DNA of 18,911 nt from an uncultured Eubacterium sp. (GTDB lineage: Bacteria; Bacillota; Clostridia; Lachnospirales; Lachnospiraceae): the NCBI GenBank assembly GCA_947573465.1, contig CANPET010000010.1, forward strand, positions 1-18,911. The letters run 5' to 3'. The notes under the pieces were generated by a model. It was not told the DNA's origin. It saw only the letters and a list, made by a program, of their open reading frames with translations, and made no database searches. Numbering within the stretch: the first letter of the stretch is position 1; every line of letters begins with the position of its first letter. Positions 6,514 to 12,506 of the stretch are shown piece by piece. The position numbers were made by a program, and so were the translations under genes.

Positions 6514-8025
6514 TTAAGAAGCACTCTTAAATTTTCGTTCTTTATACTGTTTCTCAAGTTCTGTAATGGAATCTCCCATGATTTCTTTCAATGAATGTGT
6601 GGCTTCTATCGCTTCTATAAAGTCGGTAGTTGTAACTTCCGTATTCCCTTTTACGTACGCATTTTCTACTGCCTCTTTTACAACTCCTTCTATATCTGCC
6701 CCACTATATCCATCTGTTTTTTCTACCAGCTCCTGTATATTAATTTTTTGTAAATCCATCGGTCTACGTTTATTGATATGAATTTCAAAAATTTTATGTC
6801 GTTCTTCTGTATTTGGTAATTGCACATAAAAGATTTCATCAAATCTTCCTTTTCGCATTAATTCCGGTGGAAGTTTCATAATATCGTTTGCTGTAGCCAC
6901 AACAAAAACTGCGCTTTCCTTATCTTGCATCCATGTAAGAAACTGACCAAACAATCTTGTAGTAACTTCTGCTCCACCACCATTTCCACCAATACCTGAA
7001 AATGCCTTTTCTAATTCATCTATCCACAAAACACATGGAGCAATTGCTTCTGCTAAAGCGATAGCCTGTCGCATATTTTTTTCAGATTCCCCAACATATT
7101 TCCCCATAAGCCTTCCCATATCCAGTTTCAATAATGGAACATTAAACAGCTTTGCCGAGGCTTTTGCATTTAATGATTTCCCGCACCCTGGTACGCCTGC
7201 AATTAATACGCCTTTAGGAAGTTCAACCCCAAACTTTTCTGCCTCTTTCATGTTGTTCAAAACTCTTGCTTTCTTTCCTAGCCATTCTTTCAGTACATTC
7301 AAGCCACCAATATCTTCCATGCTTTCCTTAATTGGTATCATTTCCAATATTCCTGCCTTTTGTATCATCTGTTTTTTCTGCTCCATAATCAAATCTAATG
7401 TTTCTTTGGTTAATTCACCATTCTTACTAAAAGCAAGAGACAAAATTGTATCAATCTCCAGCGCTGACAGACCTTTAAATGCAATCGCCATCTCTTCTTT
7501 TAATTTTTCATAAATTTCGCTGTTTTGCTCTTCAATAAATAAGTCAATCTTTTCTTTTATTCCATCTTCTGATAGAAACTCTTCTTCCAATATTGTAATG
7601 TATTTTTCAAGTTCTTTCGGAACCGTAAGCGTTGACGATATGAAAATGAATACTGTATCAAGCAATCCTTCCTCAATCCGTAAGCAGGCATTTTTAAATA
7701 ACGCTATCATATCGTCATCTTCCAGATAAGATGCAACATCTTTGACAATCACGATTTTCTCATCAAAATCTCCATCCCTTACGCCACTTAAAATAAATTT
7801 TTCAAGAGAAATATCACTATTCAATATTTCTTTTTTCTCAACTGATTTTTTTCCTGTAATATCCTTTCTATCCATTACTCCAAACATCCGGTTCCATTCC
7901 CAAACCCGTCGTCTGCCGGTCACCTTTAATATTGTTTCTACTGCCGATTTATCATCATATCCTGCAATATACACAATCGGAACATTGGCATCTATGTACT
8001 CTCTTAATCTCTCTTCAAACATCAT
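6514..8025 (-). CDS. Ycf46-type AAA+ ATPase
   Basis: A 503-aa ATPase. The N-terminal domain (1-220; 'LREYIDANVPIVYIAGYDD', 'RRRVWEWNRMFGVMDR') is the type seen in Ycf46/FtsH-like AAA proteins of cyanobacteria and Firmicutes. The AAA+ module has Walker A GVPGCGKS (277-284), 'GKYVGESEKNMRQAIALAEA' (308-327), Walker B VLWIDE (332-337), sensor-1 ATAND with N380, arginine finger in 'MRKGRFDE' (390-397), and sensor-2 SGAD (441-444). All catalytic residues look intact, so it should hydrolyse ATP and remodel a partner protein. There is no protease domain or metal site, so it is not FtsH. It starts with an ATGA overlap on the stop of the 219-aa gene, with GGGAGG as ribosome binding site. Within this operon it probably drives or gates the neighbouring putative effector. 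Confidence 0.9.
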   Translation of the reverse strand: MMFEERLREYIDANVPIVYIAGYDDKSAVETILKVTGRRRVWEWNRMFGVMDRKDITGKKSVEKKEILNSDISLEKFILSGVRDGDFDEKIVIVKDVASYLEDDDMIALFKNACLRIEEGLLDTVFIFISSTLTVPKELEKYITILEEEFLSEDGIKEKIDLFIEEQNSEIYEKLKEEMAIAFKGLSALEIDTILSLAFSKNGELTKETLDLIMEQKKQMIQKAGILEMIPIKESMEDIGGLNVLKEWLGKKARVLNNMKEAEKFGVELPKGVLIAGVPGCGKSLNAKASAKLFNVPLLKLDMGRLMGKYVGESEKNMRQAIALAEAIAPCVLWIDELEKAFSGIGGNGGGAEVTTRLFGQFLTWMQDKESAVFVVATANDIMKLPPELMRKGRFDEIFYVQLPNTEERHKIFEIHINKRRPMDLQKINIQELVEKTDGYSGADIEGVVKEAVENAYVKGNTEVTTTDFIEAIEATHSLKEIMGDSITELEKQYKERKFKSAS

Positions 8026-8681
8026 TCTTTCCTCCCACTATTTACGTTAATAAAATCTTCCAGCACATCTAAAAAACCAACGATGGTGCTTTCATAATTA
8101 CCCATAACTAATTTTTTGATTTCTTTATCCGTTATATCTACCTTTACAAATCCAATCTTTTGTTTTAGAAATTCTTTTCTATCATGATTTTCTATATCTA
8201 CTTTGGGATTGTCTATCCCAATAAACTGTACATTGCTCATTTCTTTTGAGATATAAAATTCATTTCTAAACAAATAAATCTTAGAAACCTTTTCTTTATA
8301 TAATGCCTGCAACTGCTCTTGTGTTTCTACCGTATATGGCAAAATCTCTTCTACTTTTTGATTCGGAAACAATTCCTTTAACTTTTTTCTTAATTTTGAT
8401 TTTTCCATTATTTCCCCAACATTGAAATTTTCGATATCACAGTCAACACCCAACGCCTCTGAAAATCGCTGTACAAAGTCCTCCTCATCTCCGGAAAGTT
8501 GCTTCAATTCTTCGTTGACATCGCCATTGTAATTACTTTGTAGCCATAATTGTAACTGCCCACTACTGAAATAACCTATTGCACTCTCCAAATCAAAATG
8601 CTCTTGAAGTTCTTCCAGTTCCCTTGCCTGATACCCGTCTGCCATTTTTAATGGGAACTTAATTTTCTTTTTTCCTGTCAT
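8022..8681 (-). CDS. Uncharacterised 219-aa two-domain protein coupled to AAA+ ATPase
   Basis: Residues 1-80 ('KFPLKMADGYQARELEELQE' then 'HFDLESAIGYFSSGQLQLWL') match a recurrent N-terminal module that I recall from many Clostridia proteins of otherwise different architecture ('...VRTLEELREHFDLE..YF..GKL..WL...'). Residues 115-165 ('VETQEQLQALYKEKVSKIYL' then 'FRNEFYISKEMSNVQFIGID') resemble a second recurrent module with the pattern 'TQEEL..L....KTIYLCG..F..P....YIGV..P'. I know no formal name for either; both look like interaction or effector-associated domains rather than enzymes. The start overlaps the WYL gene by 23 nt and the stop overlaps the ATPase start, so translation of all three is probably coupled. 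Cytoplasmic; no membrane segment. Confidence 0.8.
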   Translation of the reverse strand: MTGKKKIKFPLKMADGYQARELEELQEHFDLESAIGYFSSGQLQLWLQSNYNGDVNEELKQLSGDEEDFVQRFSEALGVDCDIENFNVGEIMEKSKLRKKLKELFPNQKVEEILPYTVETQEQLQALYKEKVSKIYLFRNEFYISKEMSNVQFIGIDNPKVDIENHDRKEFLKQKIGFVKVDITDKEIKKLVMGNYESTIVGFLDVLEDFINVNSGRKE

Positions 8682-9393
8682 TTTCTTTCCTCTCTTTCTG
8701 TAATTTTTTCTGTTTTTCTTTTTCGTCTATTTTTTCAAAATCAATCAATAACTCTGCACTGAATTTATTTCCTACAATTTGAAATTCTCTTATATTTTCT
8801 ACAAAATATATATGAAACTGTTCTTTTGCATCATATACAAATAGATAGAACTTTTCATCATAAAGTCTCAATTCCAGTGGTGATACGATTTTTCTCTCAT
8901 TATTGATAAAACGCAGCTTTATCATGTCTCTTTCCGCAATACACTGTTGTAAATCCCATTGCATTTTCATAACCGCATCTTTCTTTTTTTCTGTAGAATA
9001 TTTTCTAATATAGCGTTGTGCTGTTTCCTGTATCACTTTTTGTTTACTGATCTCTCCTGCTTTTACCAGACTCTCTATCAATCCCCTATATTCATCTTCT
9101 CTTAAACAGTTTCCCGCTCTTATGCTCTCCAACAACATTGTTATCTCCATACCGGATAATGCCTTTTGCTGATAACTTCCCTCCAGATGGTAACTTTCCT
9201 TATTACGGTCATATACCAGCTCTTTTCCACTAAATGATTCACTTAAAAATAAACGGATATCCTCAATATCACGGTCAAAGGTTCTTCTATCTATCTCCGT
9301 TTCTGTACAGAATGAAACCTTATGTATTTTTCCACCTGACATTAACTGTGTATATAGCATTAAGATTCTTGTTACTTTATCTGTCCCTGCCAT
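8659..9393 (-). CDS. WYL-domain transcriptional regulator heading the operon
   Basis: A 244-aa protein. The ATG at 9393 is chosen because GGAGG lies 7 nt before it; the more upstream ATGs (9426, 9399) are too close to it or lack a site. Residues 1-60 form a DeoR-like winged helix-turn-helix ('RILMLYTQLMSGGKIHKVSF', 'TEIDRRTFDRDIEDIRLFL'). Residues ~145-215 form a WYL-type Sm-like beta domain ('MIKLRFINNERKIVSPLELR', then 'LYDEKFYLFVYDAKEQF'), with the signature degenerate as FYL at 182-184. WYL proteins act as nucleic-acid-responsive repressors of CRISPR, CBASS (CapW) and BREX (BrxR) loci, so this is a plausible infection- or damage-responsive switch. A perfect inverted repeat lies 38 bp upstream of the start. 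Confidence 0.85.
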   Translation of the reverse strand: MAGTDKVTRILMLYTQLMSGGKIHKVSFCTETEIDRRTFDRDIEDIRLFLSESFSGKELVYDRNKESYHLEGSYQQKALSGMEITMLLESIRAGNCLREDEYRGLIESLVKAGEISKQKVIQETAQRYIRKYSTEKKKDAVMKMQWDLQQCIAERDMIKLRFINNERKIVSPLELRLYDEKFYLFVYDAKEQFHIYFVENIREFQIVGNKFSAELLIDFEKIDEKEKQKKLQKERKENDRKKEN

Positions 9394-9430
9394 TTGCATT
9401 CCTCCGTTACAAGCACAGAATATCATTCTG

Positions 9431-9451
9431 GAACGTCACATTCTGACGTTC
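9431..9451. promoter_or_regulatory. Perfect inverted repeat, candidate WYL operator
   Basis: GAACGTCA (9431-9438) and TGACGTTC (9444-9451) form a perfect 8-bp inverted repeat with the 5-nt spacer CATTC. The half-sites are also preceded by a repeated CATTCTG. The repeat lies between the WYL gene start and its candidate promoter (TTGAGA 9491-9486, 17 bp, TAGTGT 9468-9463), just after the expected transcription start. That position suits repression by a dimeric winged-helix protein. No U-tract follows on either strand, which argues against a terminator. Confidence 0.55.
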
Positions 9452-9462
9452 TAATACATACT

Positions 9463-9491
9463 ACACTATCTTTTTTTACTTTTTTTCTCAA
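9463..9491 (-). promoter_or_regulatory. Candidate promoter of the WYL-headed operon
   Basis: TTGAGA (9491-9486) and TAGTGT (9468-9463) are separated by 17 bp of A-rich sequence on the minus strand. An alternative -10 is TAGTAT at 9463-9458, with poorer spacing. Expected start of transcription is near 9455, abutting the inverted repeat. Confidence 0.4.
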
Positions 9492-9498
9492 AGTGCCC

Positions 9499-9537
9499 TT
9501 ATCTATCTATAACTAACATTTATTTATCCATAGATAA
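9499..9537. promoter_or_regulatory. Pair of 14-bp operator-like sites upstream of the XRE gene
   Basis: TTATCTATCTATAA (9499-9512) and TTATCCATAGATAA (9524-9537; reverse complement TTATCTATGGATAA) differ at two positions in opposite orientation and start 25 bp apart. The second is a TTATC/GATAA inverted repeat. They flank the expected -35 zone for a TATACT box at 9539-9544, and sit between two divergent genes. They are plausible binding sites for the XRE protein encoded at 9598. The DNA is AT-rich, which lowers confidence. Confidence 0.4.
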
Positions 9538-9597
9538 TTATACTGTAACTAAATAAATATTACAATTAAGGCAATAAGTTTTATGAGGTGATATATT

Positions 9598-9918
9598 ATG
9601 AAGCACATTGATTTTGACGCAATTGGGAAAAAAATAAAGCAGATAAGAATTTCTAAAGGTCTTACTCAGGAATATATTGCAAATGCTGTTGATGTAAATA
9701 CCAGCCACATCAGTAACATAGAAAACGGCAGAGTAAAAATTTCTCTCACAACCCTTATCCTTGTGTGTAATGCTTTAGGTACTACCGTTGACTATGTCCT
9801 TTCCAATGAATATGCAGACTCTTCTTCTGCAATTGATAATGCTATATTGACCGAAGTCCAGAAATGTAATTCCGATATGAAAGAACGTATTCTGAAAATT
9901 GTTCAGGCTTTACAGTAA
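9598..9918 (+). CDS. XRE-family helix-turn-helix repressor
   Basis: A 106-aa protein. Residues ~9-65 are a Cro/C1-type HTH: 'IGKKIKQIRISKGLTQEYIA' then 'NAVDVNTSHISNIENGRVKI', with the recognition helix 'NTSHISNIENGR' and the following 'TLILVCNALGTTVDYVL'. The C-terminal ~35 residues are a short helical tail, probably for dimerisation, with no peptidase or HipA-type domain. The ATG at 9598 follows GAGGTGAT by 5 nt. It is the only clear plus-strand gene, divergent from the WYL regulator with 204 bp between the starts. It may regulate itself through the paired sites at 9499-9537, and may also affect the divergent operon. Such small XRE genes are typical of mobile elements. Confidence 0.9.
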   Translation: MKHIDFDAIGKKIKQIRISKGLTQEYIANAVDVNTSHISNIENGRVKISLTTLILVCNALGTTVDYVLSNEYADSSSAIDNAILTEVQKCNSDMKERILKIVQALQ

Positions 9919-9956
9919 TTTGGGACTAAATAAACCAAAACACCTCACTTTTTTAC

Positions 9957-10151
9957 CTACGTATTTTCTATAGTTTTCATATTTTCCAGACTTTCCATAA
10001 TGATTTTCACTCCATATTTAAATCCAATCGTAAATCCTATCTCTTCTGCCTTACCTGACACTTCATATAAAATATCCCGATATTGTTCAAATTCCTGAAT
10101 GGTCATATTTCTTTTTTTCTGCTGTAATAATTCATCAATAAATTCATCCAT
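9957..10151 (-). CDS. Small DUF6809-like protein
   Basis: A 64-aa protein beginning MDEFIDELLQQKKRNMTIQE. An ATG at 10166 exists, but the ribosome binding site GGAGGGGAG lies inside that extension, so the ATG at 10151 is the true start. The C-terminal 'KAEEIGFTIGFKYGVKIIME' resembles the closing '..F..GF.LG...M.E' pattern of short DUF6809-type proteins frequent in Lachnospiraceae. That is recognition by eye, not a search. Helical and soluble. It ends 38 bp from the convergent XRE gene, with no obvious terminator between. It lies downstream of the retron terminator and a 16-codon ORF with its own strong ribosome binding site. Function unknown. Confidence 0.65.
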   Translation of the reverse strand: MDEFIDELLQQKKRNMTIQEFEQYRDILYEVSGKAEEIGFTIGFKYGVKIIMESLENMKTIENT

Positions 10152-10166
10152 TTTTCTCCCCTCCAT

Positions 10167-10217
10167 TTATGTATTCTTTGATGGATATACAATATTCTTA
10201 TAGATATCTTTTATCAT
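10167..10217 (-). CDS. 16-codon upstream ORF or leader peptide
   Basis: It reads MIKDIYKNIVYPSKNT with a TAA directly adjoining the false upstream ATG of the next gene. It is preceded by TTAAGGAGGTAAAA, one of the best ribosome binding sites in the window. The short length, the strong site and the position just before the DUF6809-like gene suggest a leader peptide or a real micro-protein. No homology can be judged at this length. Confidence 0.45.
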   Translation of the reverse strand: MIKDIYKNIVYPSKNT

Positions 10218-10242
10218 TTTTACCTCCTTAATTTTTAACAAT

Positions 10243-10274
10243 AAAATAGGAGACAAGAACTAAATCCTGTCTCC
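10243..10274 (-). terminator. Terminator of the retron operon
   Basis: GGAGACA (10249-10255) pairs with TGTCTCC (10268-10274), with two further base pairs after one mismatch. On the minus strand the stem is followed by TATTTTATTG. It begins 10 nt past the reverse transcriptase stop codon. Confidence 0.6.
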
Positions 10275-10283
10275 CTAATTTTG

Positions 10284-11942
10284 TTATATATTTTTTATAG
10301 TTACAATTTCATCTAAAGCATCTAATAGGGGTATAAAGTTTGAGAAATCTATATTTTGAAACTCATTATATATATAATGAGAAAATGCGGATTTTCCATA
10401 ATGTTTTCCCTTATCCTCTACAATGCCTCTTTCAAATCTTTTTCCTGAAATTTCATGGGCTAAAGTTTCATCTGTAAATAAATCTTCAATTTCACATTCA
10501 TTCTGCCCTTTTACAAGAGGGTTAGTAAGAATATACAAATTTTCTTCAACGTTAACGTATAATGTTTCCTTGATTTCAGTATTTATATTTAATTTGCCTT
10601 TAATTTTTTTTAATGGTTTTGATTTAATTTGCTCATTATCATACAATAATATTATCGGAAAGTTAAACTTACACTTGTATTTTTCTTTAAACATTTTAGC
10701 ATAATTAGTCATTTTATCCATTCCTTTATAAAAATTGACTATATTCATCATTGCATCAGCGCCATCTTTATTCATCCCCAAAAAATATCTTATTCTTTTA
10801 CTTCGATAAAAAAACGAAACGTTATATGTATACTCTTCTCCATTTTTTTTGATTAAATTAGGATACTCTTTATAATACTTCTTTAAAGCACTTTTTAAGT
10901 ATAATATATCCGTCTTCCCCTCTGTAATAACTAAGGGCTTATCTCGATTAACAAAATACTTATAAAATAAAAATTTTTGATATTCTCTCTCCCTACAGTT
11001 AAAGTCAATGATATTCTTTTTTATATTATGCACTTTATTATTGTATTTATCTTGTTGATTTATAAATGCGAATCTACCCTCTAACTGATTAATAGTTCCT
11101 TTCTCTTCCTTTATTTCAAATTCACCAGTATAGTATAATTCATTTGCCATCGCTCTAGTGGTTTTAATAAATTCACGCTTTGTGTTTATTATTCTATTTA
11201 CAATAATTCCTGTGACTTCTTGCCGAGAATCCTTATATGTTAATCTTGTTTTAGATTCATTTAGTCTAAATCCATTTTTCTCAATCACCCCTCTTAATTC
11301 ATTAATAAATTCTTCCTTCTTATCAAGAAAATGCCTATCATTTGTCGAAAATGTCATGTCATCCGCATATCTAGTATATGATAATCTATACTTTTTCACT
11401 AATTTCATTACAGACATATCAACTATATTTCCTATTAAATTTGATATAATCGGTGAAGTTGGTGCTCCCTGTGGCAAGCACCCTTCGTAACATACAATTT
11501 GAGCTATAGTAACTGCAACCTCGTAATTCAACATAAAGTCACGATTGTTTTGAAAATATCCCATAACTCTTCCAAAATGTATGCTTTGAAAGAAATCTTT
11601 TAAGTCAACATTTAATACATATCTCTTGTTCCTATGTACTGCGGCATTGGTAACAATACTCTTTCCTTTTATAAAAGCATGTGAAATTTTTTCATTTAAA
11701 CCTTTTTGTTTAGCAATTTCATTACAATATTGTAGTAATTGTATTTCCAATTTTTTTTGTATTTCTCTCAATTCTTCATTTGGACAATCTATTTGTCTTT
11801 CTTCGCCATTTTTCTTTGGAATTGTAAATGAGGTGTACAAATTTTCAGTTTTTTTATGATAAAGGATATACGTTAATCTTCTAATTGGTATCCCTAAAAC
11901 TATTGCCAATTCTTCTCTATTGCTTATTTCATTAAATTTCAT
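10284..11942 (-). CDS. Retron reverse transcriptase with fused C-terminal TOPRIM-like domain
   Basis: A 552-aa protein. A GTG at 11951 is part of the ribosome binding site (AAAGGTGGAG), so the ATG at 11942 is preferred. The RT domain (about 1-320) shows retron hallmarks: NAAVH (99-103, the NAxxH motif), catalytic D113 in 'LNVDLKDFFQSI', 'LPQGAPTSPIISNL' (156-169), YADD (192-195) and VTG (243-245). There is no maturase X or HNH domain, so it is not a group II intron RT. Residues ~335-552 carry a TOPRIM-like start, 'LVITEGKTDILYLKSALKKY' (E341, D345), and a second acidic site 'LLYDNEQ' (D435, E437). RT-TOPRIM fusions are known from retron Ec67 (Eco2), type I-C as I recall the scheme. The msr-msd RNA lies immediately upstream. 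The likely role is phage defence, with the TOPRIM part as the effector nuclease. Confidence 0.92.
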   Translation of the reverse strand: MKFNEISNREELAIVLGIPIRRLTYILYHKKTENLYTSFTIPKKNGEERQIDCPNEELREIQKKLEIQLLQYCNEIAKQKGLNEKISHAFIKGKSIVTNAAVHRNKRYVLNVDLKDFFQSIHFGRVMGYFQNNRDFMLNYEVAVTIAQIVCYEGCLPQGAPTSPIISNLIGNIVDMSVMKLVKKYRLSYTRYADDMTFSTNDRHFLDKKEEFINELRGVIEKNGFRLNESKTRLTYKDSRQEVTGIIVNRIINTKREFIKTTRAMANELYYTGEFEIKEEKGTINQLEGRFAFINQQDKYNNKVHNIKKNIIDFNCREREYQKFLFYKYFVNRDKPLVITEGKTDILYLKSALKKYYKEYPNLIKKNGEEYTYNVSFFYRSKRIRYFLGMNKDGADAMMNIVNFYKGMDKMTNYAKMFKEKYKCKFNFPIILLYDNEQIKSKPLKKIKGKLNINTEIKETLYVNVEENLYILTNPLVKGQNECEIEDLFTDETLAHEISGKRFERGIVEDKGKHYGKSAFSHYIYNEFQNIDFSNFIPLLDALDEIVTIKNI

Positions 11943-11960
11943 AATCTCCACCTTTGTATA

Positions 11961-12091
11961 AGCGTGTGACTACTCATTATGCTATAAATTAAAACGTAAT
12001 GCAAAGGATTAATAGGGTAAAAATATGCGAATCTCCCTACCGTTCTTGTCAACACTTGCGAAACACAAGCAACAAAATCTAGTCACACGCT
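11961..12091 (-). ncRNA. Retron msr-msd RNA
   Basis: A 131-nt transcript on the minus strand, bounded by a perfect 12-bp inverted repeat: AGCGTGTGACTA (a1, 12091-12080) and TAGTCACACGCT (a2, 11972-11961). The a1/a2 pairing is the defining element of retron RNAs. G12079, just after a1, is the likely branching guanosine. An msr hairpin CUUGUG-UUU-CGCAAG (12069-12055; six pairs including one wobble, loop UUU) follows. A second stem pairs GGUAGGG (12041-12035) with CCCUAUU (12017-12011), with two wobbles. A third, CATTA/TAATG, lies near a2 and would be in the msd template. The RNA ends 19 nt before the RT start codon and begins exactly where the upstream promoter should initiate. The msr/msd border cannot be placed by eye. 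Confidence 0.88.
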
Positions 12092-12097
12092 AATATA

Positions 12098-12126
12098 ATT
12101 ATATATTTTTTTTATAAATATTGCAA
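12098..12126 (-). promoter_or_regulatory. Retron promoter
   Basis: TTGCAA (12126-12121), a 17-bp spacer, then TATAAT (12103-12098), followed six bases later by A12091, the first base of a1. Near-consensus boxes with ideal spacing place the transcription start at the a1 end. Confidence 0.8.
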
Positions 12127-12163
12127 TTTCGATATGTGAATGTCTCATTTCCCTAAAAGTTTT

Positions 12164-12201
12164 TGACAACCTTTTTTATTCTGACAACCTTTTTGACAAC
12201 C
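12164..12201. repeat. Three direct copies of TGACAACC
   Basis: TGACAACC occurs at 12164, 12182 and 12194, each followed by a T run (TTTTTGACAACCTTTT in the fullest form), with start spacings of 18 and 12 bp. A related inverted TTGTCAAA is near 12251. They lie between the retron promoter and the tRNA gene. They could be integrase arm sites or operators for the retron, or the eroded 3' end of a lost gene. The rest of 12127-12338 shows no gene. Confidence 0.5.
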
Positions 12202-12338
12202 TTTTATGCAAAAAGATAGTCATTTTTACTCAAAAATCAGTAAAGGGGGATTGTCAAATTTTAAAACAAAGCCATATATTCTTTACTTTCCAGCAAACCA
12301 CTTAACCGCATAATCCCTTTGTTTATGGGCATTTCCAC

Positions 12339-12371
12339 AAAAAAAGAACCAGCCAATCGACTGATTCTTTT
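12339..12371 (-). terminator. Terminator of the tRNA-Trp transcript
   Basis: AAAAGAATCAG (12371-12361) pairs with CTGGTTCTTTT (12352-12342) over 11 bp with one U-G pair and an 8-nt loop. It is followed by seven Ts on the minus strand. It starts 2 nt after the tRNA 3' end. Confidence 0.85.
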
Positions 12372-12373
12372 AA

Positions 12374-12444
12374 CAGGGGCACTAGGAATCGAACCCAGCT
12401 CTGGAGTTTTGGAGACTCTTATTCTACCGATGAACTATGCCCCT
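12374..12444 (-). tRNA. tRNA-Trp (anticodon CCA)
   Basis: The cloverleaf can be drawn by hand. The 7-bp acceptor stem AGGGGCA/TGCCCCT has discriminator G. The D stem is GTTC/GAAT, the anticodon loop CTCCAAA has anticodon CCA, and the T arm is CTGGG-TTCGATT-CCTAG. The 3' CCA is not encoded. The anticodon stem AGAGT/ACTCC has one A-C mismatch at its base (positions 27-43), a slight oddity. It has its own promoter and terminator, so it is probably functional. Its 3' end points to the accessory block, a typical integration-site geometry. Confidence 0.93.
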
Positions 12445-12467
12445 ATTTGCAATTTTGCACAAGGATA

Positions 12468-12496
12468 TTTATACCATAATCCATCGGTCTTGTCAA
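12468..12496 (-). promoter_or_regulatory. tRNA-Trp promoter
   Basis: TTGACA (12496-12491), 17 bp, TATAAA (12473-12468): near-perfect housekeeping consensus, 24 bp before the mature tRNA 5' end. It lies 11 bp after the stop of the second sulfotransferase gene. Confidence 0.85.
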
Positions 12497-12506
12497 CTTT
12501 CTTTCA

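Noticed and set aside
6514..8025. FtsH protease
   Set aside because: The AAA+ core is similar, but there are no transmembrane helices and no HExxH protease domain; the N-terminal domain is of Ycf46 type.
9431..9451. Terminator hairpin between the divergent regulators
   Set aside because: The stem is only 8 bp and no T-run follows it on either strand; no gene converges on it, so an operator is the better reading.
10284..11942. Reverse transcriptase of a group II intron or diversity-generating retroelement
   Set aside because: It has retron-specific NAxxH and VTG motifs, a TOPRIM-like C-terminus and an a1/a2-bounded RNA; no maturase or HNH domain, intron ends or variable/template repeats are seen.
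12164..12201. CRISPR array
   Set aside because: The repeated unit is only about 8-13 bp, with 12-18 bp periodicity; there are no spacer-sized unique intervals and no cas genes.
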